Assembly (NCBI GenBank): GCA_034409055.1
Contig: DAOUMU010000300.1
Coordinates: 1-21,387 of the forward strand
Length of the DNA: 21,387 nucleotides
Direction of reading: 5' to 3'
From: DAOUMU01 sp034409055
Lineage (GTDB): Bacteria > Chloroflexota > Anaerolineae > 4572-78 > J111
In this document: piece by piece, positions 1 to 7,914 of the stretch
How the letters are laid out: the number at the start of each line of letters is the position of its first letter
How positions within the stretch are numbered: position 1 is the stretch's first letter
The notes under the pieces: model-generated
What the model was told of the DNA's origin: nothing
Databases searched by the model: none
The model's input: only the letters and a program-made list of their open reading frames with translations
Program-made: the position numbers and the translations under genes

Positions 1-753
1 CTCCGGCGGCAAGGAATAAGGCAGCCGCTCTGATGGGGAAATGCTGCGGCCGGGTTTAATCAGTTCCGCCGCCTCTGTTTGGGTATCGGCGGCGGGTGCG
101 GCCTGCGGTTTGAACACACCGAACAACCCACGCCGTGACACCGGCGGTTGGGTGGCATCAAGCAATTGCCGGGGGGTAACAGGCGCATCTGGCCGTTCTG
201 AGCGAAGGTAGATGGTTCCGGCGTTGGCCAGCAGCGCGGCCCAGCCGTTGGCTTCGGCGGCGGTGTGGGCTATTGTCGGCTGCGCTACTCCCAACAGGCA
301 AGCGGCGCAGTGGCTGTCATCCAGCCAGATATCTTTACCGGCGGCAGCCAATTCCAGCAGCGTTGCCGCTGAGATAGCCGCCAGGCAGCGGCGGGTTTGA
401 ACCGCATACGGAGTCGCGCCCACTACCAGGTTGGGCGACTGCGGGCAAATCAACTCGACCGGACCATTTGGGATGGCGGCGGTGCGGGTCAACTTACGAG
501 AGAAACCGTCGGGGCGAGTAAAGGCACCGGTGGGGCAGCGATGCAGGCACAGGCCGCAGTGGAGGCAAGTGTCGTTATTGATGGCAGGTCGCCCCTCGAT
601 GACAGTGATGGCCGCCTCCGCCGGGCAAATGTCAGTGCAGTAAGTACAACCGGCGGTCCGGAAACGAGCATTCAGGCAGGCTGCCGGCTGCAAGGTGATG
701 GAATCCGTCTCAAACTGTTGGCTCAATGCCAGTAAAAAATCGGCAACGGACAT
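1..753 (-). CDS. 4Fe-4S dicluster ferredoxin-like protein, C-terminus beyond window
   Basis: The reading frame is open from an ATG at 753 to the window edge (251 codons), so the C-terminus is missing. Residues 36-43 carry C-x2-C-x3-C-P, with Cys26 a possible fourth ligand. Residues 63-73 carry a textbook C-x2-C-x2-C-x3-C-P ferredoxin motif (CLHCGLCLHRCP). More cysteines follow at about 103, 123, 149 and 152. No signal peptide or membrane segment is visible, so it is probably cytoplasmic. It starts 44 bases after the FmdE-like gene and is surely in the same transcript. Seen: two ferredoxin-type cluster sites. Inferred: electron transfer or maturation work for the molybdoenzyme operon upstream. 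The frame stays open a little upstream of 753 but shows no better start; the ribosome binding site is weak. Confidence 0.85.
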   Translation of the reverse strand, partial: MSVADFLLALSQQFETDSITLQPAACLNARFRTAGCTYCTDICPAEAAITVIEGRPAINNDTCLHCGLCLHRCPTGAFTRPDGFSRKLTRTAAIPNGPVELICPQSPNLVVGATPYAVQTRRCLAAISAATLLELAAAGKDIWLDDSHCAACLLGVAQPTIAHTAAEANGWAALLANAGTIYLRSERPDAPVTPRQLLDATQPPVSRRGLFGVFKPQAAPAADTQTEAAELIKPGRSISPSERLPYSLPPE

Positions 754-797
754 AGGTACAGGCTTCGCTTTGGGTGATGGTTTGACTATGCCGGTAA

Positions 798-1421
798 TTA
801 GCCGGCTTTTTGAAACGCCTCTGGAATGGGGTGAGCTGCCGGTTCGTCCGCCAGTCGGTAGTACCGTTCTCCAGCACAGGGGCGGCAGAGAGTCAGTCCT
901 GCCCGGCGCACTTCCCGCTCGTTGATGATTTCTTCGCCGCAGATGTCACAATTTACCCGGTAGCCGTCTTTGCTCAGAATTTCGGCCAGCGAGACCTCCA
1001 GCGTCACCTTTTTCACGGTAAAAAGCTCCTCATCCGGGATGCGTTGATAGCCCAGCAGATAAGCGTGCCAGCGGCTTTCAGCATTGGGGGCGTAGGTTTT
1101 AGCTAACTGGCGGCTCTGGGCGCTGGGTACAATTCGCACGGCCCGGCCAGTCTGCGTATCAACAAAGGTGGCGGCAACTTTGCCAAAATCGTACACAACC
1201 ATACTGCGGCGGCCAATGTGGCAACCGGCGGCTACGGCCAGGCCATCAATGAAACAACCATCGGTTTCCACAATGGTTAAAATCCGTTTGTCTTGCTGAG
1301 GCACGTTTAGCCCCAGCCATCGACCGGCCAACAGCCCCATCCGTACCCCCAACACCTGCCGGGGACAGAGATGGTTGTGGAATGAGGCGGATTTTTGCAG
1401 TAGTTCTTCAAAAGTGGACAT
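798..1421 (-). CDS. FmdE family protein with C-terminal zinc ribbon
   Basis: This 207-residue protein matches the FmdE family, named from the formylmethanofuran dehydrogenase operon and common beside molybdopterin enzymes. The N-terminal motif at residues 14-29 (FHNHLCPRQVLGVRMG) corresponds to the family's FHGHxCPG...G.R pattern, with Asn and Arg in place of two usual glycines. A second conserved stretch, ETDGCFIDGLAVAAGCHIG (52-70), contains Cys56 and Cys67. The C-terminus has two CxxC pairs (Cys158/161 and Cys179/182), a zinc-ribbon knuckle typical of the longer family members. A TAAGGAGA ribosome binding site precedes the ATG. It starts 9 bases after the radical SAM gene. The biochemical role of FmdE proteins is not firmly known; metal or cofactor handling is likely but inferred. 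Confidence 0.9.
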   Translation of the reverse strand: MSTFEELLQKSASFHNHLCPRQVLGVRMGLLAGRWLGLNVPQQDKRILTIVETDGCFIDGLAVAAGCHIGRRSMVVYDFGKVAATFVDTQTGRAVRIVPSAQSRQLAKTYAPNAESRWHAYLLGYQRIPDEELFTVKKVTLEVSLAEILSKDGYRVNCDICGEEIINEREVRRAGLTLCRPCAGERYYRLADEPAAHPIPEAFQKAG

Positions 1422-1430
1422 TGGGTCTCC

Positions 1431-3668
1431 TTAATTAACCTGTGCCAGGTATCGTCGTTTTCGTTTGGCTTTGGCCTGTTCGGCTTCGGCTTCAACGGGG
1501 CGGTTGAGGGTCAGCAAAACACGGGCTTTGGCCTGGTTGATGTCTGGCTCCAGCCAGTTGCGCTGTTCGGCTTTTTCAAAGGATTTCAAAGCTCTGGCCG
1601 GGCGGTTTAGCTGCTCGTAACACAGACCTTGAATGTAGTAAAGATAACGTATTTCGTACCCGGCCGAGAGCATAGTTTTGGTTTCGCGTAGGGCGTCTGC
1701 CCAGCGTTCCAGAGCAAAGAGGGCGCGTAGCCGCTCGCCGTGCAGGGCCGGTGTTAACGATTTTTGCTCCGTACCCGATAGTACTTGTAAGGCTTGCCGG
1801 GGTTGGTTGCCGTAATTGAGGATGGTGGCCTGGTGCAGCAGCAGCGCCCGGCGTGTGTCAGGGTCTCGGCCGTTGGCAGCTAATCCGGCCTGGGCAACGG
1901 TGAACGCTTCTTGCAGACGACCCTGGTTTTCCAGGCAGCCGAGCATGTGCAAGAACCATTGTCCATCAACCTGGCCGCCGGCCTGCGTCCGCTGCTGTGA
2001 GAGCAGTTGCAAGGCGATTTCTGCGCCGGTGGCCGGCTCCGGCGGGCGGTCTTCAGATTTGAAAAAGTTAGTGTCGGCCAGCAAGGTGGCGTGGACTTCG
2101 CCCAGGTGCGGGCGCATTTTGCGGCGTTCCCCGGCCTGTTCGACAATGGCATCGGCTTGTGCCGGTGAGAGACCCGTTTCAACGGTAAAGTAAAATCGGG
2201 GCGAGTGGACCAGGCCGGGTGACGTGGCATACAGCACCTGCCGCTCCTCGATGCAGATGCCGAAATCAGCGGGGTGCTGGTACATTGGCGAGCTGAGCAG
2301 CAACACAAAGGATGAGCTATCCATCGGGTAGCGTTTGAGAAATGTAATTTCATTTTGCAGCTCTGCCGGGGTGGTGCCGGGCAGGCCGATGATGAAGGAA
2401 AGCTGGGGGGTGATGCCAACCTGACGGCACAGGCCAATGAAACGCTCAACTGTTTCAATTTCGATCCCCTTCTCAATCATGTCCAGCAAACGCTGCGTGC
2501 CGGACTCGATGCCGACGTAGACCCAGCGCAGGCCGGCCCGGTAGGCCAGCCGCAGCAGCGACTCGTCAAAGGCTTTTTCGACGCGCACGCCTTCCGCCCC
2601 AAATTGAATATTCAGCCCTCGCTCCAGAATTTTCTCACTGAGGCGTCTGAGCATTTTGGGCGAGATGGCTTCATCCACAAACAAAAAGCGGCGTACGCCG
2701 TAGCAGTTAAACTGGTGGGCTATTTCGTCCACAATTTGTTCCGGCTGGCGCACCCGCACCACGGAACCGTAGGGCCGGGTGTGGCTGCAAAAGGCGCATT
2801 TGCCCCAGTAGCAGCCCCGGCAGGTGATGATGGGCAGCACCGGCTCCGGCGCAAGATAGTCCTCCAGGGAAAAATCATCAAAATTGGGGTGAGGCAGTTG
2901 GTTCAGCGGTAGGGGCGGGGCTTTGCCGCCCCCGGTAATTATACGGCCCTGCTGGTAGGCCAGGCCGTAAACAGAAGCGAATTTTTGCTCCGGCCAGGCG
3001 TCTATAAAATCAACCAGATTTTTTTCTGCTTCGCCAAAAAAAACGTAATCCAGCCAGGGAAAGGCTTGCAGCAGTTCGGTCGGTTCCAGATGCGACATCA
3101 TGGCCCCACCCAGGGCGATAGGAAGCTTGAATCGCTGGTGGATGGCTTTGCCCAAGGCCAGGGCGTACAGCAAGTTTTGCTCAGACAGAATGGAAAAGCC
3201 AACCAGGTTTGGCTGTTCGGCCTGCACCCGGGCCAGTTCTGCGCCAAAGAGGGCGTCCTGGGCTTCTTTTGAGAGGGAGGTGCGGCCTTCGACAAAGGGG
3301 AAGAGGATATCGTGGTAAAAGCCGGCCAGCCGGTTGTAGAGGCCGTCCAACAGGCGGGCGGCCTGCATATAGCGATTTTGCTCATCCAGGGTAGTGGGTA
3401 GGTGGGTCAGGTCGGCCAGAATCATCTGCCCTACGTCGCTTTGAGCGATGAGCCAGGGGCAAACCGCGCCCACCATGTGGGTGGGGTGCAGATGGCATAA
3501 GTCTGGCATATTGCCGCCAAGCCAGCGACGGAAAAAGGCCAGATTCCAATCGACGGTTTTTACGGCCACCTCCGGGCGGGCTTGCTCTACCGCCCCTTTC
3601 AGGCAGGCCAGCCCAAAGGGGGGAGAGGCGGGCGTATGAAAAGGGGTGAAGGCGAGTAGTAATTTCAT
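1431..3668 (-). CDS. B12-binding-like radical SAM protein with C-terminal TPR-like repeats
   Basis: The 745-residue product starts with an N-terminal segment (MKLLLAFTPF...PPFGLACLKG) of the type seen before B12-binding radical SAM cores. The Rossmann-like part around residues 150-220 has a GFSILSEQN stretch and GGAMMSH, but no classical DxHxxG cobalamin motif, so B12 binding is doubtful. The cluster motif at residues 283-294 is CRGCYWGKCAFC, giving C-x4-C-x2-C instead of the usual C-x3-C-x2-C. Radical SAM features follow: FLFVDEAISP, GIESGTQRLLDMIEKG and SFIIGLPGTT. From about residue 560 the chain becomes helical with TPR-like pairs. I chose the ATG at 3668; the frame continues up to 3728, but that extension only translates a heptanucleotide repeat. 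No Shine-Dalgarno sequence precedes the ATG. Substrate unknown. Confidence 0.85.
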   Translation of the reverse strand: MKLLLAFTPFHTPASPPFGLACLKGAVEQARPEVAVKTVDWNLAFFRRWLGGNMPDLCHLHPTHMVGAVCPWLIAQSDVGQMILADLTHLPTTLDEQNRYMQAARLLDGLYNRLAGFYHDILFPFVEGRTSLSKEAQDALFGAELARVQAEQPNLVGFSILSEQNLLYALALGKAIHQRFKLPIALGGAMMSHLEPTELLQAFPWLDYVFFGEAEKNLVDFIDAWPEQKFASVYGLAYQQGRIITGGGKAPPLPLNQLPHPNFDDFSLEDYLAPEPVLPIITCRGCYWGKCAFCSHTRPYGSVVRVRQPEQIVDEIAHQFNCYGVRRFLFVDEAISPKMLRRLSEKILERGLNIQFGAEGVRVEKAFDESLLRLAYRAGLRWVYVGIESGTQRLLDMIEKGIEIETVERFIGLCRQVGITPQLSFIIGLPGTTPAELQNEITFLKRYPMDSSSFVLLLSSPMYQHPADFGICIEERQVLYATSPGLVHSPRFYFTVETGLSPAQADAIVEQAGERRKMRPHLGEVHATLLADTNFFKSEDRPPEPATGAEIALQLLSQQRTQAGGQVDGQWFLHMLGCLENQGRLQEAFTVAQAGLAANGRDPDTRRALLLHQATILNYGNQPRQALQVLSGTEQKSLTPALHGERLRALFALERWADALRETKTMLSAGYEIRYLYYIQGLCYEQLNRPARALKSFEKAEQRNWLEPDINQAKARVLLTLNRPVEAEAEQAKAKRKRRYLAQVN

Positions 3669-3681
3669 AATGGTGAACGAT

Positions 3682-3730
3682 GAACGATGAACGATGAACC
3701 AAATTATTCCTGGTTCATCGTTCATCATTC
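3682..3730. repeat. Inverted repeat built from GATGAAC heptamers
   Basis: Left arm 3682-3700 (GAACGATGAACGATGAACC) and right arm 3712-3730 are complementary at 18 of 19 positions, around an 11-base loop. The arms are tandem copies of the 7-base unit GATGAAC and its complement, and the array runs on to about 3674, almost touching the radical SAM start codon. Such short tandemly repeated heptamers are common between genes in filamentous cyanobacteria and Chloroflexota. In transcripts it would form a long hairpin between the rhodanese stop codon and the radical SAM start. Confidence 0.8.
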
Positions 3731-3738
3731 ATTATTGG

Positions 3739-4506
3739 TTAACAGCTTGGCTCTTCGGGTTCCGGGGTGGCGGTGGGGCCAGGCGTGGGCAGGGGGTTGT
3801 TTTCTGTCCACTCTTGATAGGCCTCAATACCGCCTTCCAGATTGTATACATTAGTATAGCCCAACTCACGCAGCACTACCAGGGCGTGGGTGGCTCGTTT
3901 TTGGGTATGGCAGTAGACCAAAATAGGGTGCGATTTGCTGTCGGGCAATTTATCCAGGTTTTGGGTGAGTTCACGCAGGGGAATGTTGACGGCATTGTCG
4001 ATGTGACCGGCTTCGTACTCGTCCGGTTCGCGCACGTCCAGGATAAAGAATTGCTTGCCGTTGACCTGGTCGGCCAGGAAATGTTCGGAGTTGAGGCGAT
4101 AACGGCTGTCGGGCAGGGTGCGCAGGTAGTTGTCGGCAGTTTGCTTCAGAACGGCTTCTTCAAAGACAGACCAGGCGGTATTATCGGCCGGATTGAGCCG
4201 GGCGGCCTCCTGGGCCAGATTTTTGGTGGCTTCAAAATCGCTGTTTTCAAGGGCTTGACGCGCCTCATCCAGTTTGGCGCGGTAGGCAGCGCTGTCTACG
4301 GTGGGCGCAGCGGTCACGCCCGCCGCCGGATTAGGGACAGCGCCGGTCTGGCCGCAAGCAGTTAAGCTGATCAAGATAACCGTAAAAATCAGGCTCAGTA
4401 CATCCAAATTTGCTCTAGCTGGACCACAGTCCAGCGGCCAAAACGCGGACTGTGGTCCGCTCCGAGCTTGAAAATTGGATCTACTGAGGCTGGTTACTTT
4501 TTTCAT
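3739..4506 (-). CDS. Rhodanese-domain lipoprotein
   Basis: The 255-residue protein has a hydrophobic stretch, VLSLIFTVILISLTAC, ending in a lipobox with Cys51, so it is probably a lipoprotein outside the membrane. Residues 70-140 are helical and TPR-like. A single rhodanese domain spans about 140-235: FILDVREPDEYEAGHI, then the active-site loop YCHTQKRA with Cys199, then LEGGIEAYQEW. A Pro/Thr-rich tail follows. Rhodaneses move sulfane sulfur, which suits a neighbour of a possible sulfur-oxyanion reductase. The start at 4506 (MKKVTSLS) gives a plausible signal peptide, but residues about 6-38 are encoded by a near-palindromic element inserted between the n-region and h-region. The upstream sequence (GGATCACCTCAA) has no good ribosome binding site. 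An open frame reaches 4647, but only through another palindrome. Confidence 0.82.
   Translation of the reverse strand: MKKVTSLSRSNFQARSGPQSAFWPLDCGPARANLDVLSLIFTVILISLTACGQTGAVPNPAAGVTAAPTVDSAAYRAKLDEARQALENSDFEATKNLAQEAARLNPADNTAWSVFEEAVLKQTADNYLRTLPDSRYRLNSEHFLADQVNGKQFFILDVREPDEYEAGHIDNAVNIPLRELTQNLDKLPDSKSHPILVYCHTQKRATHALVVLRELGYTNVYNLEGGIEAYQEWTENNPLPTPGPTATPEPEEPSC
4392..4490. repeat. 99-bp near-palindromic element inside the rhodanese signal-peptide region
   Basis: The ends GGCTCAGTACATCCAA (4392-4407) and the complement of 4475-4490 agree at 14 of 16 positions. Inside lies a perfect 12-bp pair, GGACCACAGTCC (4421-4432) and GGACTGTGGTCC (4447-4458), around a short loop. Each inner arm is itself nearly palindromic (GGAC...GTCC). 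The element is 99 bp long, a multiple of three, and stays in frame with the rhodanese gene. It contains no coding capacity of its own and looks like a small non-autonomous palindromic repeat. Confidence 0.75.
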
Positions 4507-4553
4507 TTGAGGTGATCCACAGATTCGATACTTTTGGTAACCCAGTATCTTTT

Positions 4554-4661
4554 GAGTATTTCCCACTTGACGTGGGCAAGACGCGGTAGTGACGACTTTA
4601 GTCGTTCTTTTGGCCTGAAAACGACTGAAGTCGTTACTACAATCCACGCTATGAAATACTC
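4554..4661. repeat. Nested palindromic element with 9-bp terminal inverted repeats
   Basis: Perfect 9-bp inverted ends GAGTATTTC (4554-4562) and GAAATACTC (4653-4661) bracket a core inverted repeat. Core arms 4586-4606 and 4620-4640 match at 19 of 21 positions around a 13-base loop. Each core arm is a small palindrome of the form ACGACT-N2-AGTCGT. A further hairpin, CCCAC-TTGA-CGTGGG-like, sits at 4562-4576. It fills most of the gap between the molybdopterin subunit gene and the rhodanese gene and has the shape of a MITE or REP-like unit. Confidence 0.7.
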
Positions 4662-4685
4662 TATCTTTTTAGATTTTGCATTTTA

Positions 4686-4724
4686 GGAGGAATACGGACA
4701 AAAACAACCAACCCGTATTCCTCC
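4686..4724 (-). terminator. Strong 12-bp hairpin after the molybdopterin subunit gene
   Basis: Arms 4686-4697 (GGAGGAATACGG) and 4713-4724 are perfectly complementary around a 15-base loop, 36 bases after the stop codon at 4760. On the minus strand the stem is followed by TAAAATGCAAAATC, which lacks a clear U tract. On the plus strand a T-rich stretch starts only after several bases. It may be a weak terminator or a transcript-end stabiliser separating the three-gene oxidoreductase operon from the rhodanese group. Confidence 0.4.
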
Positions 4725-4759
4725 CGTCTGTATTTTTATTTTGCCTCAAACATTCAGTT

Positions 4760-7700
4760 TTACGCCTTCTCTAGCTTAACTTTGGTGTCAAAGAAGCTGG
4801 CGCTGCCGCCGATGGGGTCGGTCAGGCAAACATCGCCCAACACGGGGTCAATCCGCATGGCCGGGTTGGGCACAATCCCACGGGCGCGGCGGGCTTCGCC
4901 GGGAATGGTCTGGCCGTCAACAACCACATCGTGCGAACCGTAGGCCCAGTGGCCGTAACTCCAACTGGCGGCAATGACGCCAGGGCGCATTCCTTCGGTG
5001 ATGCGCACTTTGCCCACCACGTTGTATTCTTGCGTGTCGTTGACCTGCACTTTGCCGTCGGGGTTTGTGGCCGACAGGATACGCACCTGGTCGTCGTTTT
5101 CTAACCCAAGTTGGCGGGCGTCACGGCTGTTCATCAGTACATAGTTTTCCGGCAGAATAGCGCCGTGCAGCCACGGTGAGGGAATGGTACGACTTTGGCC
5201 GCCGGTGACTTCCTTGTAGGTGATCAGGTTTAGGTCAAAGCCATCGTCCTGGATTTCATTGCCGGCGGCGTCTTTGACCGGTTCTACCAGGGGTAGCGGG
5301 CTGAAACGTTCGCCGGTCATGCTGTTTTTACCTTTGCCCACTTTTTTGACAAAGAAGTGCCAGGCCAATTTAGCCGTGTGGCCCACTTTGTCGCCGTTTA
5401 CGGCTTTAGGGGCGGCTTCGGCGCGGGTGCCGCGATTGAGCAGGTAGACTACGCTGGGCCACAGGTCGGCAGGCACGGCGGCTTGCCAGACCGCCTCGTC
5501 GAACACGGCTTGGGGCAGATGGCGGCGCGCTTCGCGGAAGATGCGCATTTCTTCGTCATCGGCAGCGGGCAGGGTTTCCGAGCCGTCTTCTTTATCGCCA
5601 AAGGCCAGGTTGGCGGCCAGGGCCAGGTAGTACTGTTCGGGCCGGTCAAAGTTCCAGCCCTGGCCCAGGCCATCTTTGCCAAAGCCGGCCAGCCCCAGCT
5701 TTTTGCCCACGGCAATCAAAAAGGCTTCCATACTGAGGGGCATCTCTTCGCCGTCAACCGTTACGATTTCGGTTTGAGGCGGACCGGCAGGCTGGCGCAT
5801 TTTGCTAAACTTGTTGTTGACGTCAACCGGCACGTGTGGCGTGCCCCACCGTTCCAGGTAGGTCAGGTCGGGGATGATGTAGTCGGCGTACATGCTGGTT
5901 TCGCCGATGGTCACATCGCAGGCAATAAAGAGGGGGATGTTGTTGGGGTCACGCAACATGTCGATTTGTTTGTGTCCGGCGGGTGTAGCCAAGACCGGCG
6001 TGCCTTTGTTAGTGAACAGGGCTTTGGCTTTGTAGGGATAGCCAGCGGCGGCACTGGGAATGACGTTCTGGTACAACTCGTTGGTAAAGGGATACCAGGG
6101 CCGCTTGGCCGGATAGCCGTCAAAGTAGGTGCTTTTTTCGTAGGTAGCGCCTTCGCGGTTGATGTGGATGCCGAACTTTTTCATCCCACCAGGGGCATTA
6201 ACCACCACGTCTTTGGGAAAAGGCGCGCCCGCTTTTGAGCCGTCTTCGTGCCAGTGGCCCCCACCGGCCGAGAGGCCGCCTTTCCAGTCCGGGTTGCCGA
6301 TGAGCAGGTTGAGGGTGATGATGGCGGTGCCGTTGTAGTAGCCGTTGGTGTGCTGCACCGGGCCGCGATAAAATTCGGCGGCGGCTTTTTTACCGTGGCC
6401 GGTAAATTCGCTGGCCAGGGCGACAATGTCGTCTACACTGACGCCGGCAATTTCGGCGTACTCTTCCAGCGTATATTCTTCGGCCCGTTCTTTGAGCAGT
6501 TGAAAGACCGATTTGACCGGAATGTCGTTGACGGTGGTATCCACAAATAGCTCGCCGCCGGCAGCGATGGCGGACAGAGCCGGCGCGCCGTCTTGCATCA
6601 CCACGTAGCTGTCTTCCCCTTCCAGGCCGGCATCGGCAGGGGTCAACAAGATCATATCGTCGGTGCGCACCAGGTGAGTAGCGTCGGTAAAGTTGGTTTC
6701 GCCGACGGTGGCCGCGGCATCGGCGTTGGGATTAGCCAGAAAGGTGGCGTCGTAGCGTTCGTTTTCAATGATCCAGCGCACCATGCCCATCGCCAAAGCG
6801 CCGTCGGCGCCGGGGTTGACGGGCAGCCACTTCCAGGCTTTGCTGGCGGTTTTACTGAAGCGCGGGTCTACCACGGCAATTTTCAGGTTGCCGTTGGTCA
6901 TGGCCTCGGTGACTCTGGGGGTCATATTGGAGGGGCCAAAGTTGGCTTCAAAGGCGCCGGTGCCAAAGAAGATGATGAATTCGCTGTGCAGGCTGTCGGG
7001 TTTGAGCTGGGTTTTTGCGCCCCCGGTCATTTCATAGTAGGCAATGTGGTGGCTTTGCTCGCAGATGGTGGTGTGCAGGTAGAAGTTGACCGAACCGAAG
7101 CCATCGCCGGTGAAGCGTTTGGCCAGTTCTTTGCGGCCGTGTTCAATGCGGCCACCCAAAAAGATGAACTGGTTGTTGACCGGACCGGCATCGGGGTGGT
7201 CGGGGTCGATGAGCAAGTCCAGGTGGGCGGCGTGCTTGGATTTGAATTCGTCCAGGGTCATGTCGCCGCCGGCTACGGCGCTGGAGTCGGCAGCCAGTTC
7301 GGCGGCCAGTTCAGGGTCGCGCAGCTTGTAGATGTCTTTCAACCCATCTACCTGACCTTCGCCAAACAGGTCGCCACCGTTGACAATCTCATCAATGGCC
7401 TGGTTAAAGTCAATGGTTTGCCATTGGCCGCTGCCGCGTGGCCCGCTTCGTTTGAGCACTTTACGCAGACGGTAGGGGTCGTTGGTAATTTGCACGCCGG
7501 ATTGCCCTTTGGGGCAGACCATCCCATCCACTTTGGCCGCTTCGGCCAGGGGGGTGTCTTCCGGCAGGTGGGGCAGCAGGTTTTGCGGACTGTAGGGGTT
7601 GCCGTCAATCTTTACCAGCAGGCCATCCTGAATTTTGGTTTTGATAGTGCAGGCGGTGTGACAATTCAGGCACACGCTGTAGATAATATTTTCCGGCTTG

Positions 7701-7912
7701 TTCAGCGGATATGCGCCGGAGGCTGCGGCCGGGAGGCTGGCCGCGCCGTTGGCGGCTTCGGCCTGATTCATCACCCAGGGCAGGCCGCCGGCCAAGGCTA
7801 CGGTTCCGCCGACAAAGGCGGTGGTTTTCAGAAAGTCACGGCGGGTTACATTTTCGTTCAAAATAGCGCCGTTATCGGTTTTTGTTTGGGGTGTTTTTGT
7901 TTTAGTCGTCAT
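4760..7912 (-). CDS. Tat-exported molybdopterin oxidoreductase catalytic subunit, TtrA/ArrA-like
   Basis: The 1050-residue protein is a DMSO-reductase-family catalytic subunit. A Tat signal is visible: TRRDFLK at residues 23-29, then a hydrophobic stretch and an AEA cleavage-like site near 53, so the enzyme acts outside the cytoplasmic membrane. A 4Fe-4S site follows as C81-x2-C84-x3-C88-x44-C133 (CLNCHTAC and MVCPKGQSG). Cys284 in TTICEQSHH is placed like the molybdenum-ligand cysteine of the PsrA/PhsA/TtrA/ArrA branch. The length near 1000 residues and the long gap before the fourth cluster cysteine favour TtrA-like enzymes over the shorter PsrA/PhsA. It is the third gene of a B-C-A operon: the ATG lies 2 bases after the NrfD gene, with its AGGAGG inside that gene's end. 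Substrate (tetrathionate, other sulfur oxyanion, arsenate/arsenite, selenate) is not decidable here. No TorD-type chaperone gene is seen nearby. Confidence 0.9.
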   Translation of the reverse strand: MTTKTKTPQTKTDNGAILNENVTRRDFLKTTAFVGGTVALAGGLPWVMNQAEAANGAASLPAAASGAYPLNKPENIIYSVCLNCHTACTIKTKIQDGLLVKIDGNPYSPQNLLPHLPEDTPLAEAAKVDGMVCPKGQSGVQITNDPYRLRKVLKRSGPRGSGQWQTIDFNQAIDEIVNGGDLFGEGQVDGLKDIYKLRDPELAAELAADSSAVAGGDMTLDEFKSKHAAHLDLLIDPDHPDAGPVNNQFIFLGGRIEHGRKELAKRFTGDGFGSVNFYLHTTICEQSHHIAYYEMTGGAKTQLKPDSLHSEFIIFFGTGAFEANFGPSNMTPRVTEAMTNGNLKIAVVDPRFSKTASKAWKWLPVNPGADGALAMGMVRWIIENERYDATFLANPNADAAATVGETNFTDATHLVRTDDMILLTPADAGLEGEDSYVVMQDGAPALSAIAAGGELFVDTTVNDIPVKSVFQLLKERAEEYTLEEYAEIAGVSVDDIVALASEFTGHGKKAAAEFYRGPVQHTNGYYNGTAIITLNLLIGNPDWKGGLSAGGGHWHEDGSKAGAPFPKDVVVNAPGGMKKFGIHINREGATYEKSTYFDGYPAKRPWYPFTNELYQNVIPSAAAGYPYKAKALFTNKGTPVLATPAGHKQIDMLRDPNNIPLFIACDVTIGETSMYADYIIPDLTYLERWGTPHVPVDVNNKFSKMRQPAGPPQTEIVTVDGEEMPLSMEAFLIAVGKKLGLAGFGKDGLGQGWNFDRPEQYYLALAANLAFGDKEDGSETLPAADDEEMRIFREARRHLPQAVFDEAVWQAAVPADLWPSVVYLLNRGTRAEAAPKAVNGDKVGHTAKLAWHFFVKKVGKGKNSMTGERFSPLPLVEPVKDAAGNEIQDDGFDLNLITYKEVTGGQSRTIPSPWLHGAILPENYVLMNSRDARQLGLENDDQVRILSATNPDGKVQVNDTQEYNVVGKVRITEGMRPGVIAASWSYGHWAYGSHDVVVDGQTIPGEARRARGIVPNPAMRIDPVLGDVCLTDPIGGSASFFDTKVKLEKA

Positions 7913-7914
7913 AA

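Noticed and set aside
854..864. CGGTAGTACCG palindrome resembling the candidate regulator site
   Set aside because: It falls inside the FmdE coding region, where it encodes Arg-Tyr-Tyr-Arg, and is best explained by chance.
3669..3728. N-terminal extension of the radical SAM protein
   Set aside because: The added residues (…VHRSSF-type) are a translation of the heptamer repeat seen in many unrelated annotations.
3682..3730. Possible CRISPR fragment
   Set aside because: The units are contiguous 7-base repeats with no spacers and no cas genes nearby.
3694..4365. Plus-strand frame opposite the rhodanese gene
   Set aside because: It has no ribosome binding site or motif and starts in a repeat; the minus strand holds a recognisable rhodanese domain.
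4507..4647. N-terminal extension of the rhodanese protein
   Set aside because: The extra residues only translate the palindrome at 4554-4661; the MKK start at 4506 leads to a lipoprotein signal.
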